Positions 26,486 through 38,774 are shown, counted from the stretch's first letter. The stretch is DNA of 64,000 nucleotides from Paracamarosporium sp. OC-R06-R3 (GCA_019828545.1 JACVRA010000189.1:124001-188000); one strand, 5' to 3'. The notes: generated from the letters alone by a model not told the origin. Program-made: numbers and translations.

Positions 26486-27955
26486 ATGACGGACCCACTG
26501 AGTGCACTTGGTGGCGTTGCTTCTATCATTCAAATCGCGGATGTTTTCTTGCGCCTATCATCGGAATTCAGACGCTGCGTCCGCACTATGAGACATGCGC
26601 CGCAGGAGCTTCGAAGCTTCCATCTCGATCTATCGAATTTTTCCTCAAGCCTACATCTTTTTCACGACAGATCGGACTCTTGGCTAGCTGATCTACGAGA
26701 ATCGCGAGAAAAGAAAAGAAAAAGACGACATATCGCAGGCGTTATTAAAGAATGTAGGGCGGTGGAAGACGGATTCAGAACGCTGCTCGAAAGATTCTTT
26801 GCAAAACCTGGGCAGCTTCGTAGTATCTATAGCTTTGTAGATCGTTGGAAGTGGTACTTTCAGAAGCCAATGGTAGGAGGATTGAAATTATCGCTTGAAA
26901 GCGCGAAGTCTTCGATCATGTTATTCGTCATGCTTCACATGTGCGAAGAGCTGCAGCGAAGGGTATACGAGCTGGAAAAGGCTCTACAAGAGGTACCAAA
27001 AGATCTCGAGGCACGACTGTATAGTAGTTTCCCAATCCGACGGAGTCGACGCTCACTAATCTAAACAAATAGATATTCTAGAAAACAGCAACTGAGGGAG
27101 CAGATGAAGGCCACGAACCTTGCCCATAAACGTCTCCGAGAACATTTGGAGGCCGCACACTATTCAGCACCGATGTTTTTTCCAGACATGCAATCAATTC
27201 TAGATGAGACACAGACCATGGAACGATATGCAACAAAACGTCTCCGGAAAGAAGACTACAGAATTCGGCATGAGCTATCACCAACTAGACAGTCGCGATA
27301 CTTCCAAAAACGGGACCCTTCACCAGGCCCACAACATGCAGCACAAGGACCTTCTAGGCCTCGACCCTCACCTCCTGACCTGAACCATACAGGTATTTCT
27401 AATACAAAAACAAAGGAATCGCACCCTAAAGACAATGCAGACTCGTTTTCAGAGTCCTATTTGGCAAGTAGTATATCCGTTACTCTGCCGAAAGACGTAA
27501 CAGATACACATGGAATTCACATAGTGCCCCGGTACTCGAGGTCATCTATCAATTCGAAGAGACCAGGCGGGTCAGCCCAATCATCGGAACCATCGGAACC
27601 ACGGATATATGGTTCAATCATTCGTGACGATGGTAACGGAATCAGAGAAAGCTTTGGGGAATGGAGACCGGAGGCGTCCGAAATGCTGCCTTATTCGACA
27701 GAATCAGCCCACAGTACCATCGATATAGCCCCGCTGTCGTTGTCTAAACTAAGTGAAAGAGATGTGACGATATGCAGAGAGAGCTCCACTTCAAGAAAGT
27801 CTCACAGCGCTGAGCGTCAAGGTATCGTAAGAACCGAGGTGGAGCTGATAGAGGGGGGTCAACAGTCATCCACTACGGGATCCAGTCCTTACAAAGCGGT
27901 ACCTCCGTTCCGTGATGAGGACTGGAAAGGTATACGCCGCAGACCGTCTACATAA
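26486..27955 (+). CDS. Orphan fungal STAND-type N-terminal domain protein
   Basis: Best model is exons 26486-26992 and 27089-27955, 457 aa. The N-terminus MTDPLSALGGVASIIQIADVF followed by a helical bundle is the hallmark of the N-terminal domain found on many fungal NACHT/NB-ARC (STAND, NLR-like) proteins (PF17111-like). It normally precedes a nucleotide-binding domain and repeats. Here a coiled-coil continues across the splice (ELEKALQE then QLREQMKATNLAHKRLREHLEAA), followed by about 250 residues of Ser/Pro/charged, disordered sequence. No P-loop or repeats follow. The splice site was chosen to keep the coiled coil in phase (GTACCA donor, AACAG acceptor). Other acceptors close by break the frame. 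A stand-alone signalling partner of an NLR-like protein is an inference. Gene-poor flanks on both sides suggest an accessory region. Confidence 0.7.
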
Positions 27956-29961
27956 GGTGGAGAGTTCTATATTGTTAGATGCTAATTCACGGATTTATTC
28001 TTCACCATTTGGTTCATCTAGTAAACTACATGAACATGCATCAGCTTCTATGATAGTCTTCGTAGTTGTCTATGGCCTTGTGCCGATGTTTCGAAGTCGC
28101 TCAAATTACAATCTCCTAAATTGACCTCCAGCATTGACGCTTGAGTCACTCTTTAACAGCAGCTTCACAATTTCCTCATGTCTATGACACGACTTACGGA
28201 CTGTATATATTAGGATGTTCAAGATATTCGGCTTTGTTATCAGCTACTGAAAGTATCTGTGGAGAGGCCGCATATCTCTACAGCCTGCACAGTAAAGTAT
28301 ACGTTCACAACGACTCTAAAGGATTGTTGACGAGCAGAACTATATGAAGTCACACATCAGTAACGGTACAGTATTCAGTGGGGAGCTCCAACTCTCAAGC
28401 CTGGAGCCGACCCACCAGGTCTAACACCAGTCTCAACACTCACTCGACCATGGCACGAAGCCGCTTTGACCTTTCGCCTTCTGAATCCTCTTGACACTCT
28501 GTGTGGCGTATTCTATATAGATCATGCAAACAAGAAAATGCTTGTCGGATGGATGAGCCAACTTGATATCTGCTTTATGTTCGTTTCCTCGTTTTTCAAT
28601 GGCTGGCTCCTAGACTTTGTAATGTATCTCTGTCATTCATCATGACTCCGCTTTAAGCCCGAATAAAATCGTATACGGGTAGCATAGCGCCGATTGACCC
28701 CGCATTCCAGAGGGCGATCGAACACAATGTGTGTCAGCAGGCAGTGGTTCCGTAGCGTGAAAACGACTGTGTCCTCTCGTGCCCAATCCCTACCGCCGCT
28801 AGACAACACAGAACTTCCGATACCATATTTCAACTGATTGGGTTCTCGTTAAGAAATTAGAAAACATAGATAATAAGAGTATGCCCGTACTAGAGAATAA
28901 TAGTACATGCAGCGGCCGCACTGCCAGACACGTTCCTTCAGAATACCAGATACTGTTCTGGATGTTCAAACCTTAGGCTACGATATCTGATAACGCACAG
29001 CCGAGGTGAACCTAGTATGCGCCCATCAAGGTAGACTAAATAAGAAGACTAATATTCAGAGAGCTCATAATCGTTAAGCTCTCTCGAGAAAAAGCCAACA
29101 AAGAACGAGACAAGAGGACTCCCTTCGGTTGCAAACGGAATGATGTTTAGAGTGGATTTGAGATAAGTGATAAATTTCACAACTGGGTGCGCCCTCCATC
29201 GTTCGAAGATTTCTAAATGACTGCATCACTGCGCGCGTACAATTTGTCTTTGACGGGAGGTGAGATATTGATCAATTAGCTCTGGTGGCACAGAAGAAGG
29301 GTTGAAAGACCGATCTAGGCCTATTCGGGAGACTGAGTGCTCATGTAACGGCAAATATAACTTCGGAAGCATCAGTGCATCGCATCTCCTATTTCCTAAC
29401 AGCCATTCATCCCGTTTTTGGCGACGATCGAATTCTATTGAGCTAGGCACATACGCATCACATTTTGTCTTTACGAGGTGGTCTGTAATTACCCGGTAAC
29501 CCATATTGCGCTTCATCTATGCACGCTCGACCCTCGATCAAAAAGCGCGTCTAGAAAAGTTTTCATTGCTCAATCGCATCTAAAAGAGCCATCCAGTTCT
29601 ATTCTAAGTGTGGATCGACACGAGACTTACGAACGCATCATTTGTTCCACGTGCGACGGTAGTATCTCGTCGCGTTTTCTGCTAATTGACCATGCAATGC
29701 TATTCTCGACGAGCATCGATCTTGACACATTGTCGAATGGAGTCGCGCATTTAGAATACTATATTGTTCTGTTATGGATTTTCTATGCTTGCATGACTCT
29801 AAGGTGTGTTTTAACAGGCAGTGCGTTGCAATGGCCCATATTCCCGAGAAGCCTTTGATTGAGCCTTTAAAGTGAGCATGATAAACAGCCACGCCGCTCG
29901 CACTCCTCGGTCGACTTTCTGACTTCAGAATCGAAAGCCTTTTTTCCAGGAGTATTGTACA
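27956..29961. other. Two-kilobase gene-poor region
   Basis: Nothing confident. Short minus frames at 28633-28833 and 29226-29516 (starts MKRNMGYRVITDHLVKTKCD) look vaguely protein-like and might be remnants. There are no repeats or transposon ends that I can see. The right 200 nt hold the promoter of the deacetylase gene. Confidence 0.4.
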
Positions 29962-32136
29962 ATGTCATCTCCTCTTATAGCATTCGTCGCCATATGGGCT
30001 TTGGCAACGATACTGCTCCCATGGGTCGATGCGGCTATCACCGTCAATAGTACCCTCCTGGTTCTCGTTCGTGATAAGAATGCAACTTTGCCCGGAACCT
30101 TCGTACTTCAAGGGTACGGTATACCGTACCAAATTATCGACCTTTCCCTGCCCGCCGCTGGGTTTCCTCAACTGAACTCTACACCAGATAGCGGAAACTT
30201 CGGAGGTATAGTAGCCGTGAGCGCTCGGGAATACAAGAATGGAGATGACTGGAAGACGGTATTGAGTGAAAAACAATGGCAAGAGTTGTACAGATACCAA
30301 GAAGCATTTGGTGTAAGATTGGTGCGGTTGAATGCTTGGCCGAGCGCAGACTACGGTGTGCAGAGCTCGGGAGGTGCTAGTTCTGCAGATCAGCCTGTTG
30401 CCATCACGAATACCAGTAGCTTCCCTACTGCGAACCTGATCGCGTATGTTCATCATAGTTTGCGCTAGCATCTGCTTATTTCTTTTCTAGAAATGCTCAA
30501 ACAAGCACCCTCAATTTGGCCAAATATCCCGCAAAAATCACAAACGCTTCAATTGCGACTGAGATTGCTCAATTCAGCAGTGGCAGTTCGAAGACTACGG
30601 CCGCTGTGAACAACAGATTTGATAGCGGGCGCGAACAACAGGTCTGGTTTTCAACGTTCGATCCCAGCCTGACATCTTCTACGCTTCTCTCACATGCATG
30701 GATTCACTGGATCACCCGAGGAGTCTATCTGGGCTTTCGACGCGTCTATCTGAATACTCAAGTAGACGATGTCTTTGTCGAAACAGAGCTTTACCAGACC
30801 AACAAACCGTATCGCATTCTACCTGCTGACTTTCAAGAGCATGTTGCATGGGCGAAGGAGGTGAACTCCAAACTTCCAGCGGGTTCAAACTATGTGATAG
30901 AGCTCGGTCACAACGGTAACGGCAACATCGAAGCGGCAGTTGAAAATGATTATGACAACGAACCTGCACGATGCAGTCCTCAGGAAGGCATTGAGTACGA
31001 AACACAAATCGACGGACCTTTGGAGTACATGAAGCCCATCGGAACTGGCAAGGACCTATGGAATAAAAAGTTCAAGAGCTATTCGTGGTCGCTCAAATGC
31101 TCGCAACTAGATCCATTAGAAATATACTTTGCGAACAAGACTAATATGCACTCGTTCTTCCACGTTTCGCACACATTCACGCATGAAGACGAGACAAACG
31201 CGACATACGCGGATGTTGTCAAAGAGATTTCCTGGAATCAGGCTTGGTTCAAGGCTATCGGCTTTACCGACTCGGCTTCCGCAGCGTATTATTCGCCTAG
31301 TGGCCTCATACCACCCGGTATCACTGGCCTCCACAACGGTGACGCACTGCGTGCTTGGGACGAGAACGGCATTAGATATGCGGTGGGCGATAATTCTCGT
31401 CCTATCCTCATGAATGTTGCCAGCCGTAAATCGGACCATCATCCCGTCATTAGTAACGTCAAAGAAAATGGATATGCAGGCATTTATATCATCGGTCGGT
31501 ATGGCAGCAGCATTTATTACAATTGCGACACTCCAGACTGTGTTAATACTGAGTGGAAAGCGATTGCGGGTGGATCCGGCGACTTCAACGCACAGCTCGA
31601 ATACGAGAAGTCCGTCAATACAAAATACCTTCTTGGTTTACGCTGGGATCCCTATATGTTTCACCAAGCCAATCTCCGCGTAAGCGATACCAAAGCAACC
31701 ACCTTGCTTGGGAAGAACAAGAAGTGGAGTCTGTTGATGGCTTGGACCGAAGCTGTGGTATACGAATTTGCCAGACTGTAAGCGAATGTAATCGCGTGTG
31801 GCTTCTAATAGGTTATTAACATGAACCAGTGTCGAATGGCCCGTCATTACTCTCAAGCACGACGATACAGCAAAAGCCATTATTGCTCGAAAAACGCGTG
31901 ACGAATGTCTACCTGACCTCGTATACCAGCTTTCAAGCGACCGAAAATCAATCACTGGGGTGACGGTGAGCACAAAAAATTCAGGTTGCGGTACCACCAT
32001 CCCACTTACTGTTCCCTCCGATGTAAAGAGCGATGCAGATGCTGCAAGGGAACAGAAGGGTAAGGATCCGTTGACCCTCTGGGTCTCACCGGGAAGTGCT
32101 AGGTCGTACACGTTGAGCAGTGCGTTGAAGCTATGA
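29962..32136 (+). CDS. agd3: Agd3-like secreted exopolysaccharide deacetylase
   Basis: Exons 29962-30443, 30491-31777 and 31830-32136 give 691 aa. It starts with a signal peptide (FVAIWALATILLPWVDAAITV). The N-terminal third is a beta-rich region of the type seen before the catalytic domain in Agd3. The deacetylase domain shows YLNTQVDDVF (Asp253/254) and FHVSHTFTH (His385, His388, His392), matching the Asp-His-His metal site of Agd3, the CE18 deacetylase that removes acetyl groups from galactosaminogalactan in Aspergillus biofilm. Many N-x-S/T sites fit secretion. No Ser-rich tail is present at the C-terminus. The known partners (Uge3, Sph3, Ega3, Gtb3) are not encoded in this window, so it is unlinked here or has another substrate. 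Confidence 0.85.
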
Positions 32137-32391
32137 TACTCCTCCGAACCGAGTTGTTTGGATGTAGAATCCCAGTGCAATCACACAAGAATGTCAGCTC
32201 TTGCCTATCTATATTTTCAATGTGACAATCACGCTATGATTTCGTGAAGTGTAGCACGTGGAAACAACAATACTATAAACAATGCCTAAGGATTCAGTAT
32301 CATCTATATCTATTTTAAATTAAGACGCGTGAAGTCGAATTGTTCGATGTGGAGCTAAGCAGCTGAAGACCGACAAAGGTACTTATCTGCC

Positions 32392-33384
32392 TTAAGCCTT
32401 AATAGTTTCAGCCAGAATCTTCTCACTGACATCCCATAACCTCTGGGCCTCTACCATGTCCGCTGCCAACCCAGTCACCTCTCTCGTGGCGCCGTACGGC
32501 ACAACGAACGCTCCTTTGAATTCATGTTCTTTCTGTCGGACATCCGGATGCGCTGCGCACCACACCTCTGTCAAAGCTCCTTCGTACGCCGTAACGCAGG
32601 CCTTGTATTCTTTGCTATCAGCCCCAAGCACTCTTTCCGAACCAGGTGTAGCAACAACACCGGGATGTGCGGCTGTCACCAAAATACCAATGTCATCTTG
32701 CTCACAGCGTCGCTGCAATTCTTTCGTAAAAAGCACGTTTGCCACCTTCGAGTACCCGTAGCGGTGCAGAAACTGAAGCGGGTTGTTATCTCCGCCAAAG
32801 GAGTCATTCCAAGCTTTGATCGAGGAAAAAGAATGTTTTGGTGGAACGACGTCTATCGCGGTACTTGTTACGTTGATAATACGGACGTCGCTATTTGGCA
32901 TGTTTTGGGACGTCTTCTTTAGGAGAGGTAATAGCGTCTTGGTGAGGAGAAACGGGCCCAGATGATTTGTCGCCATGACTTTGTTGATGCCATAGCGATC
33001 ATACTCCAGTGACAGTGGAAGGATGCCAGCGTTGTTGATAAGGATGTCCAGTCTCGTCTCATCTTCGAGGAATCTCTCAGCCGCCGCTTTCACTGCAGCG
33101 TAGTCATCTATAGCGGCGATGAATGGATGGAGATTGGAAACGTCGATTGAAGGTGATTGCGCGAGGATTTCTTTAATGCCGGCATTGGCTTTGGCAAGGC
33201 TACGCGCGCCAATGTACACCTTAGCGCCCTTGAGGGCAAGTTGATGTGCGATATTGCCCCCTATGGAGGACAACGTGTTGGCACCAGTAACAATGGCCAC
33301 TTTGCCTGTGAGAGACACGAGCTCATCGGTGGACCAGTCCAATTTGCGTGCGATGTCGTAGTCGCTGGGTTGGATGTCTGTCAT
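32392..33384 (-). CDS. Classical short-chain dehydrogenase/reductase
   Basis: A single exon of 330 codons from MTDIQPSDYD at 33384; an in-frame upstream start at 33402 would add six residues. SDR motifs: VAIVTGANTLSSIGG (cofactor glycine motif, with an atypical insert), ILINNAGILPL, the serine strand IINVTST and YGYSKVAN (the Tyr-x-x-x-Lys dyad). AHPGVVATPG follows as usual. It resembles the retinol-dehydrogenase/WW-oxidoreductase-like branch common in fungi, NADP-linked by the basic residue after strand 2 (GARS). The substrate is unknown. It lies convergent with, and 255 nt from, the Agd3-like gene; no functional link is evident. Confidence 0.92.
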   Translation of the reverse strand: MTDIQPSDYDIARKLDWSTDELVSLTGKVAIVTGANTLSSIGGNIAHQLALKGAKVYIGARSLAKANAGIKEILAQSPSIDVSNLHPFIAAIDDYAAVKAAAERFLEDETRLDILINNAGILPLSLEYDRYGINKVMATNHLGPFLLTKTLLPLLKKTSQNMPNSDVRIINVTSTAIDVVPPKHSFSSIKAWNDSFGGDNNPLQFLHRYGYSKVANVLFTKELQRRCEQDDIGILVTAAHPGVVATPGSERVLGADSKEYKACVTAYEGALTEVWCAAHPDVRQKEHEFKGAFVVPYGATREVTGLAADMVEAQRLWDVSEKILAETIKA

Positions 33385-34300
33385 TTTGAGAATGTATGAC
33401 AATGATTAAGATCTGAATTGCTGTTGTTCTCGGAGGGAGCTCCATGTTAGATATAGTCTTCGTTCTACCAAATGGATAATTGATGGGAAGCTAAATGTTG
33501 CACGTCCGAATTAGCACAGACGCAAGTTTGTAGAGATACTTAGGCGGGGCATATTGGACGCTGTTCATTGGCTGCCGGGATCTATTCGCAGTCGATTATT
33601 GGCCGATAACATCAATGGGACGGGTTGTGTAAGCATCGCGCAAATTCTCGTTGACGCGTTCATAGAAAGCCTTAGATATATCGCCCTCATCCTAAGCTTG
33701 TTGTACTACTCCTACATTACTAAAATCCTGCTGGTAACAGCGAGCATTTTCGGTCTACTGGCGAGACCCACGCATTTTGTGTCCGTAGCAAATGCCTACT
33801 GCCCTCCTTCGCGAGATTATCCTCTTCTTCATTCTCCTCATAGAACAAATCTTTATGTGCGACTAGCGTGTGACTTAGTCTTGAAACCCTCGACTTCTCG
33901 GCCTCTTTAGCAGCGTACTCGTCTAGAATCAGCATGTGTCAACTATCGTTCCTAACTGCTGGTTGCTGTGGGGTTTTGACAGCAAAACCCGCAGGAAAAG
34001 TCCCACAGCCAGAAAAATGTATCTACGCATCAGATGTTATCGGATGGTACAATGGTATCAAGGAAAGCAACTCAGCCTTGTGCACTAACCTCTGCGCACA
34101 TTTGGTGGGTGATTCAATCCGTGACTGGTGTCAGCTAGGCCGGAAGACTCCAGTATAGTCTGTATAAATCAGAATGAAACACATGCATAGGCAACTCTAG
34201 GTGAATGTTTGAGTGCCATCACAAATTTTCGATGTTTGAAAGTAAGACTGAGCTTTGAATACATGAGACTGACCGCGGAAGGTGCAGGTCGAGCCCTGGC
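33385..34300. other. Intergenic, no supported gene
   Basis: Short frames only. A 74-codon plus frame at 33934-34158 is cysteine-rich (MCQLSFLTAGCCGVL...) but lacks a secretion signal. A charged minus frame at 33720-33935 overlaps its first bases. Neither is supported. Confidence 0.4.
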
Positions 34301-35393
34301 TTAGGCTTGTATTGATGAATTATGTGGAGGCTCTCGCTGCTGTTGTCCGGGTGGAGCAGGGGGGTTATTCGCTTCCACATCAATTATTCCAGGATTGCGA
34401 GATGTAAGGTGATCGCGTGGAGAAGATTCGAATCTTTGCTCGACCCAATCCACGGCTCGCTTGAGTAGGTCTACAGGTAGCATCCTCTTTAGCGCATATG
34501 TTGATCCGGGAAGTGCCGCACAGCAGATGGTCGTGGTACTTTGGATCATTGTCCATAGAATAGGCTGGACAAAAGAGAAAGTCAGATCGTGAAAATCGAC
34601 CTTTAGCAGCGTAAGATACCGTTTGATCGATATGCAACATGTACTAGTCATTGTCAGCTAGGATGCAATGACACAAAAAACACTTACACAATCCCTAAGC
34701 CGAATAGTGTCGATAGCCCGACTTGTGTAGCACGCGATCTCCTTGTATCGACGCTCTTCCACAAGACCGGTAGCGGGGTGAGCAGGACTAGCCAGTCCGT
34801 CACAGTCCATATTATCGGCAATGTAACGTAGTCTTTATGGCGGTTCAGTTTGTTTCTACAAGTCCCCTTCCATCTTGTCTCAATAGGATGGCAAAGGCGT
34901 AGTTCCAGCACAATGTTTGCCACCCACCACGCAACAACCGCCGCGGCAAGTACTCGTACGACGTTTCGAAAGAAAGTGTTGGCAAAGACCTTATGAAGAA
35001 GCCAAAGCAAAGACAATTTTGCTGTTGCGAAGCATGTTGGGATACATAACGCCCACGCAAAATAAAACTTAGCGAAAAATATTAACTGTGAATGAGACAC
35101 ATATTGTGTGTGGTGTCCTATACCACCTTGATCGATAGCTGCGGTGCATTAGCGATCAACGTCAATAATAGCCACTGATCGGCCGACTCACCATAGACGA
35201 TCACCCCGTTCAAAGCCAGACTAATGGCGGTTGAAACGAACAGAAGATACTCAGCAGTCGATAGGCGCCTCCATTGCATCAATCTCGACACTATTCTTAT
35301 TGTTACGATGATTACGGTGAGTGCCGATAAGAAGGCCGTGTGCTGTATGATCTTCCATTTGTTGTCGAGCTCTGCGCGGCTATGCGGATGCAT
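34301..35393 (-). CDS. Fungal rhodopsin-fold seven-helix membrane protein
   Basis: Exons 35393-35192, 35138-34688 and 34643-34301 give 331 aa. Seven hydrophobic helices follow a short extracellular N-terminus (MHPHSRAELDNKWK). Markers of the family annotated as fungal rhodopsin domain (also in PTH11-like receptors) are the cysteine/proline loop LCHPIETRWKGTC between helices 4 and 5, WTVTDWLVLLTPLPVLW, and VDFHDLTFSFVQPILWTMIQ before helix 7. No CFEM domain precedes helix 1, unlike PTH11. No retinal lysine can be recognised. A receptor role at the plasma membrane is an inference. The tail is proline/glutamine-rich (PPAPPGQQQ). Confidence 0.85.
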
Positions 35394-37350
35394 TGCAGAT
35401 CAAGGTGGTATCCACGAGACGTCGTAGTATCCCCGGATGGAGGTGGAGTCTCGCTCAGTCCCATGGGGGTGGCACGCCATCATCTACAAGTATAGATTGT
35501 CTAGCGTCGCACAGGACTTTCCGTGGACCGTCTGGGGTCGCTTTGAACACCGGCCACTGTAATCCACGTGCGCAGTGGGGCTCTAGGGATGAACAGGCCC
35601 CGAATATCAATAACTGACCCCTGTTGGAGGTTTTCTAGAATCAAGGCGAGAGAACAGAACATGATAGGTGGAAGGCAAACGGTTGTGCATGCAGTGAAAC
35701 GCCACAGTACGGCTCAGCGGGCGATCGGGCCGGGACTGTAGCCTTCCGCCGCTCGTCGATATACCTGTCTTCGCGTTGGCACATACAGAGTTGTCGTAGA
35801 TAGGTGTACAGTATTGAGATTCAATGGAATAATTCATTTTGCGGTCATGTAGACAAGCGAGAAGAGAGAAAGGCTTGATGGAAATGGACCTGGGGGCAAC
35901 GGGAAAAGCGTGAAGGATCCGACGCGTCATTAGTCAAAAGGAGTTTAGGCGCCCTAGGCACTATGCAACTCCTGCCTTATCCCTATTTGGCCTCCACACT
36001 CTTATTTTACCAATTGAACGGCAGTGACGCCCGTGATGCTTAAGATGCACGGATTATGGATAACGCCTACGGTACCAAGCTACATAGTCGGCCCCCAAGA
36101 CTTACTCCGGGCTCCGTCACGTCCCAATATCACCAATAGCGATACTGCTTGAAATTTCATGCAAACAAGTATAAGTACTCTGGAGTCCAATCCTAGTAGA
36201 CTTTGATATAGCATACAGGGTATGTACTTAGGTTCGCACGAATACACTAAAGGAACTTACACATCTCCTCTCTTTCTGTGCCTGTTTCACATTAGCATCA
36301 TCCTAAAAGACATACAGTGTCGGTTCAGCGTGCGGCCAGAGAGAATTGAAAGGATTATGAATGAGCCCGTTATTCTCAGATGTGCATGCGCTTATCGGCG
36401 AGGGATCAGTCACCTGGTAGGATCTCTATCTATTCAAACCCATCACCAGTGCTACTATAACCCTACTAAACAACTAAGCTTTTGTAAAGCTAACAATACA
36501 CCACAACTTCTCTCCTCACTCATCACACGCAACGAAAAACTCTATTAAAGTCACCTAAAACACCAACAACCAACCCTTCCTCACCTGGCAAACTATCAGC
36601 AGCACATTTAAACCTAAGTCATGCCAACTCCAAGCGATACATCCACGCACATAACCACCCACAACAACCCTCATATCCCCCAGTCACGCCATCTAATTAC
36701 TTAACATGTATACATACATGTCCACATATATCTTACACCATGCGCAGCTTTGCATCATCACCAGAGCCCTCATCTCTTCATTCACCTGGGACCTCCCTCA
36801 CTCACCCAGCAAAAACACAGCACGTACTTACCTTTCACAAGCCTTCCAATCCTATCCACACCCACATATACGCCCAACACTATACATACATATTAATTCC
36901 AAATCCCATCACCGAATCAAACAAAAACTCAATTGGGTTCTTTGAGCCGGGCTTCGAAGTGGCTTTTAGTTTTTGATTTTTTTTCTCTCCCTCTTCATTC
37001 TAAAAGATGGGACGAGGCGCGCGTTCAATTCTGGTTTGGGGCTTGCTATTTGTTTGTCTTTCTAGAGTTTTGCTCGTAGATGAAAGAGTGGATGGATGGA
37101 TGGATGGATGGATGAGCGAGGGCGCTGGGTTTGCACTTCGTGCGGGTAGGTCGAGTTTGGTTTGGCTTTGGAGGTGATATGGCTAAGGGTTTGCGGGATG
37201 ATTAGGAGAAGGATTGAGTGAGATGGGAATCGAGTGGAGGCGTCGTGATTTTGGGAGATCGTTCTATTGAATTGATTGTTCATTACGCTTTCATATGGAT
37301 CATTCTATCGCTTTGTAGTATCTATATTTCTTGTCGATTATTCCCTTCTT
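35394..37350. other. Long intergenic region with a strand-composition flip
   Basis: No supported gene. About 36430-36940 is strikingly G-poor and C/A-rich on the plus strand. About 36985-37260 is the opposite, G/T-rich and C-poor, and contains a six-unit GGAT microsatellite. The region lies 3' of the cystathionine synthase-like gene and upstream of the rhodopsin-like gene. Confidence 0.55.
37090..37113. repeat. (GGAT)6 microsatellite
   Basis: Six perfect GGAT units in non-coding sequence 3' of the cystathionine synthase-like gene. Confidence 0.95.
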
Positions 37351-38774
37351 CTAGACAGCACCATCAGCACCGCCCTCTATCTTGGCTCCCTTCCCCCCGG
37401 TCTGCACATCCACGCTCACCTCCGCACCCGCACCCGCAGCCTTCCCTCCCTTCACCAGCTTCTCAAATGCCTGTATGAAATCGTCCTTGAGATCTTCCCA
37501 GTTCTCTACTCCTATGCTCACGCGGAGCAATCTCTCGTCGACGCCCGAGTCGGACATGCGTCTCCACTCGATCAAACTTTCTACGCCGCCAAGGCTTGTA
37601 GCGTGGTGGAAGAGCCGTAGGTGTGAGGGTAGCTGGCGAGCCTGGTCTGCAGTCTTAGTGTATAAGGAGAAAACAGGACCGAAGCCGTTGGGCATTTGCT
37701 TCTTCAGCCAGGGGAAGTCTTGTTCTTGGAGACTGGCGTGCGTGACTTTTGCTACGACTTTGGAAACGAAATCGCTGCTCTCTCCCTTGCCATTGAGCGC
37801 ATCGTTGAGCCATGCCACGATGTTCGTAGCGTTCGACGATTGCCGCTGCACGCGGAGTTCCAGCGTCCGCAGACTTCGTACACCCAACCAGCCCTCAAAA
37901 CTTCCTAGAACGGATCCAAGGAAGATCCTCTCGTCTCTCAGCACACCCGCCATCTTCTTTCCCTCTGCGCCCTTCTTTATGGCCAGAATTCCACAGAGCA
38001 TATCGCTATGGCCACCAATATACTTCGTCCCGCTGTGCATCACGACGTCCGCGCCCCACGCAAACGGGTCCTGCAGTCCCGGCGGCGCAAACGTCGCATC
38101 CACACTCAGTATCGCACCTCTCTTGTGCGCGCGGTCCGCATATTTCTGGATCTCGAATGCCTCTCCTGTAGGGTTCAACGGCGTCTCTAGATGCACGATA
38201 TCGCCCTTGCCTAGCCCCACCTCGTCCCACGCCTTGTCGTCCGCATGCAGATCCACGGTCTTCAAGCCGTTCATCTTCTTGTGTAGTCCTATCACGCCAT
38301 GGCACCCGTGGTAGCCGCCTGATATGGCGATCACCTTTGGGACAACGTTTACGAGGAGGGCGTGGAAGGCACTCAGTCCGGAACTGTAGCTGACGATGTG
38401 GTTGGCTAGCTGCTCCAATTCCTCTTCCTTCGTGTCCGGGTATATAAGAGGTGTCAGGATGGTTTCGAGGCGGTTGATGTTCGATGAGGCAAGGCGCGAG
38501 TAGACGAGGGGGGTTTGGAGGTCGATTACCTCGCCGGCGGATGCGGCGGCCGGCTGGAGGTCGGCGTGATTGCGTGGGTAGCGGAACGTGGTAGAGGTGT
38601 GAATGGCAGGCGCGACCTAGGGACTTGTAAGACTGGTTCTCTGCGGGAGGCACTGCTAGGCAGCGGCGCGCTGAACGATTGGGACCGCGCGAGCCGAGAG
38701 CTTACATCTGTGAGAATGTTTATGCGGTCGTCTGCGTGGACCGCTGCCGTTGCTGCGGAGAGAGGCTTCGCCAT
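37351..38774 (-). CDS. Cystathionine gamma-synthase-like PLP enzyme
   Basis: Exons 38774-38706 and 38616-37351 give 444 aa. It belongs to the Cys/Met-metabolism PLP family: N-terminal VHADD...VAPAIHTSTTFRYP, YSRLASSNINRLE, PLP-stacking region GGYHGCHG, LETPLNPTG, VDATFAPPGLQDPFAWGADVV and the PLP-binding lysine in SGTKYIGGHSD (about Lys221). The residues after the lysine and the aromatic FAPP fit gamma-synthase or beta-lyase members acting in transsulfuration in the cytosol; the exact reaction cannot be separated by eye. The C-terminus has an extra Gly/Ala/Lys-rich tail (GGKAAGAGAEV, GGKGAKIEGGADGAV) not typical of the family. A 310-codon antisense frame over it is a shadow. Confidence 0.92.

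Noticed and set aside
29226..29516. 97-codon minus frame upstream of the Agd3-like gene
   Set aside because: Plausible composition but no motif, no splice partner and no promoter evidence; left as a possible relic only.
33934..34158. Cysteine-rich 74-codon plus frame
   Set aside because: No signal peptide, no partner exon, and cysteines without an effector-like pattern.
22097..35393. Possible terpenoid or other secondary-metabolite cluster suggested by the seven-helix protein, SDR and methyltransferase
   Set aside because: No backbone synthase, P450 or cluster transporter lies between them. The methyltransferase is FtsJ-type (RNA) and the spacing is wide.
37382..38314. 310-codon plus frame antisense to the cystathionine synthase-like gene
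   Set aside because: Shadow frame; Ser/Pro-rich, no recognisable domain, and the minus-strand enzyme is unambiguous.
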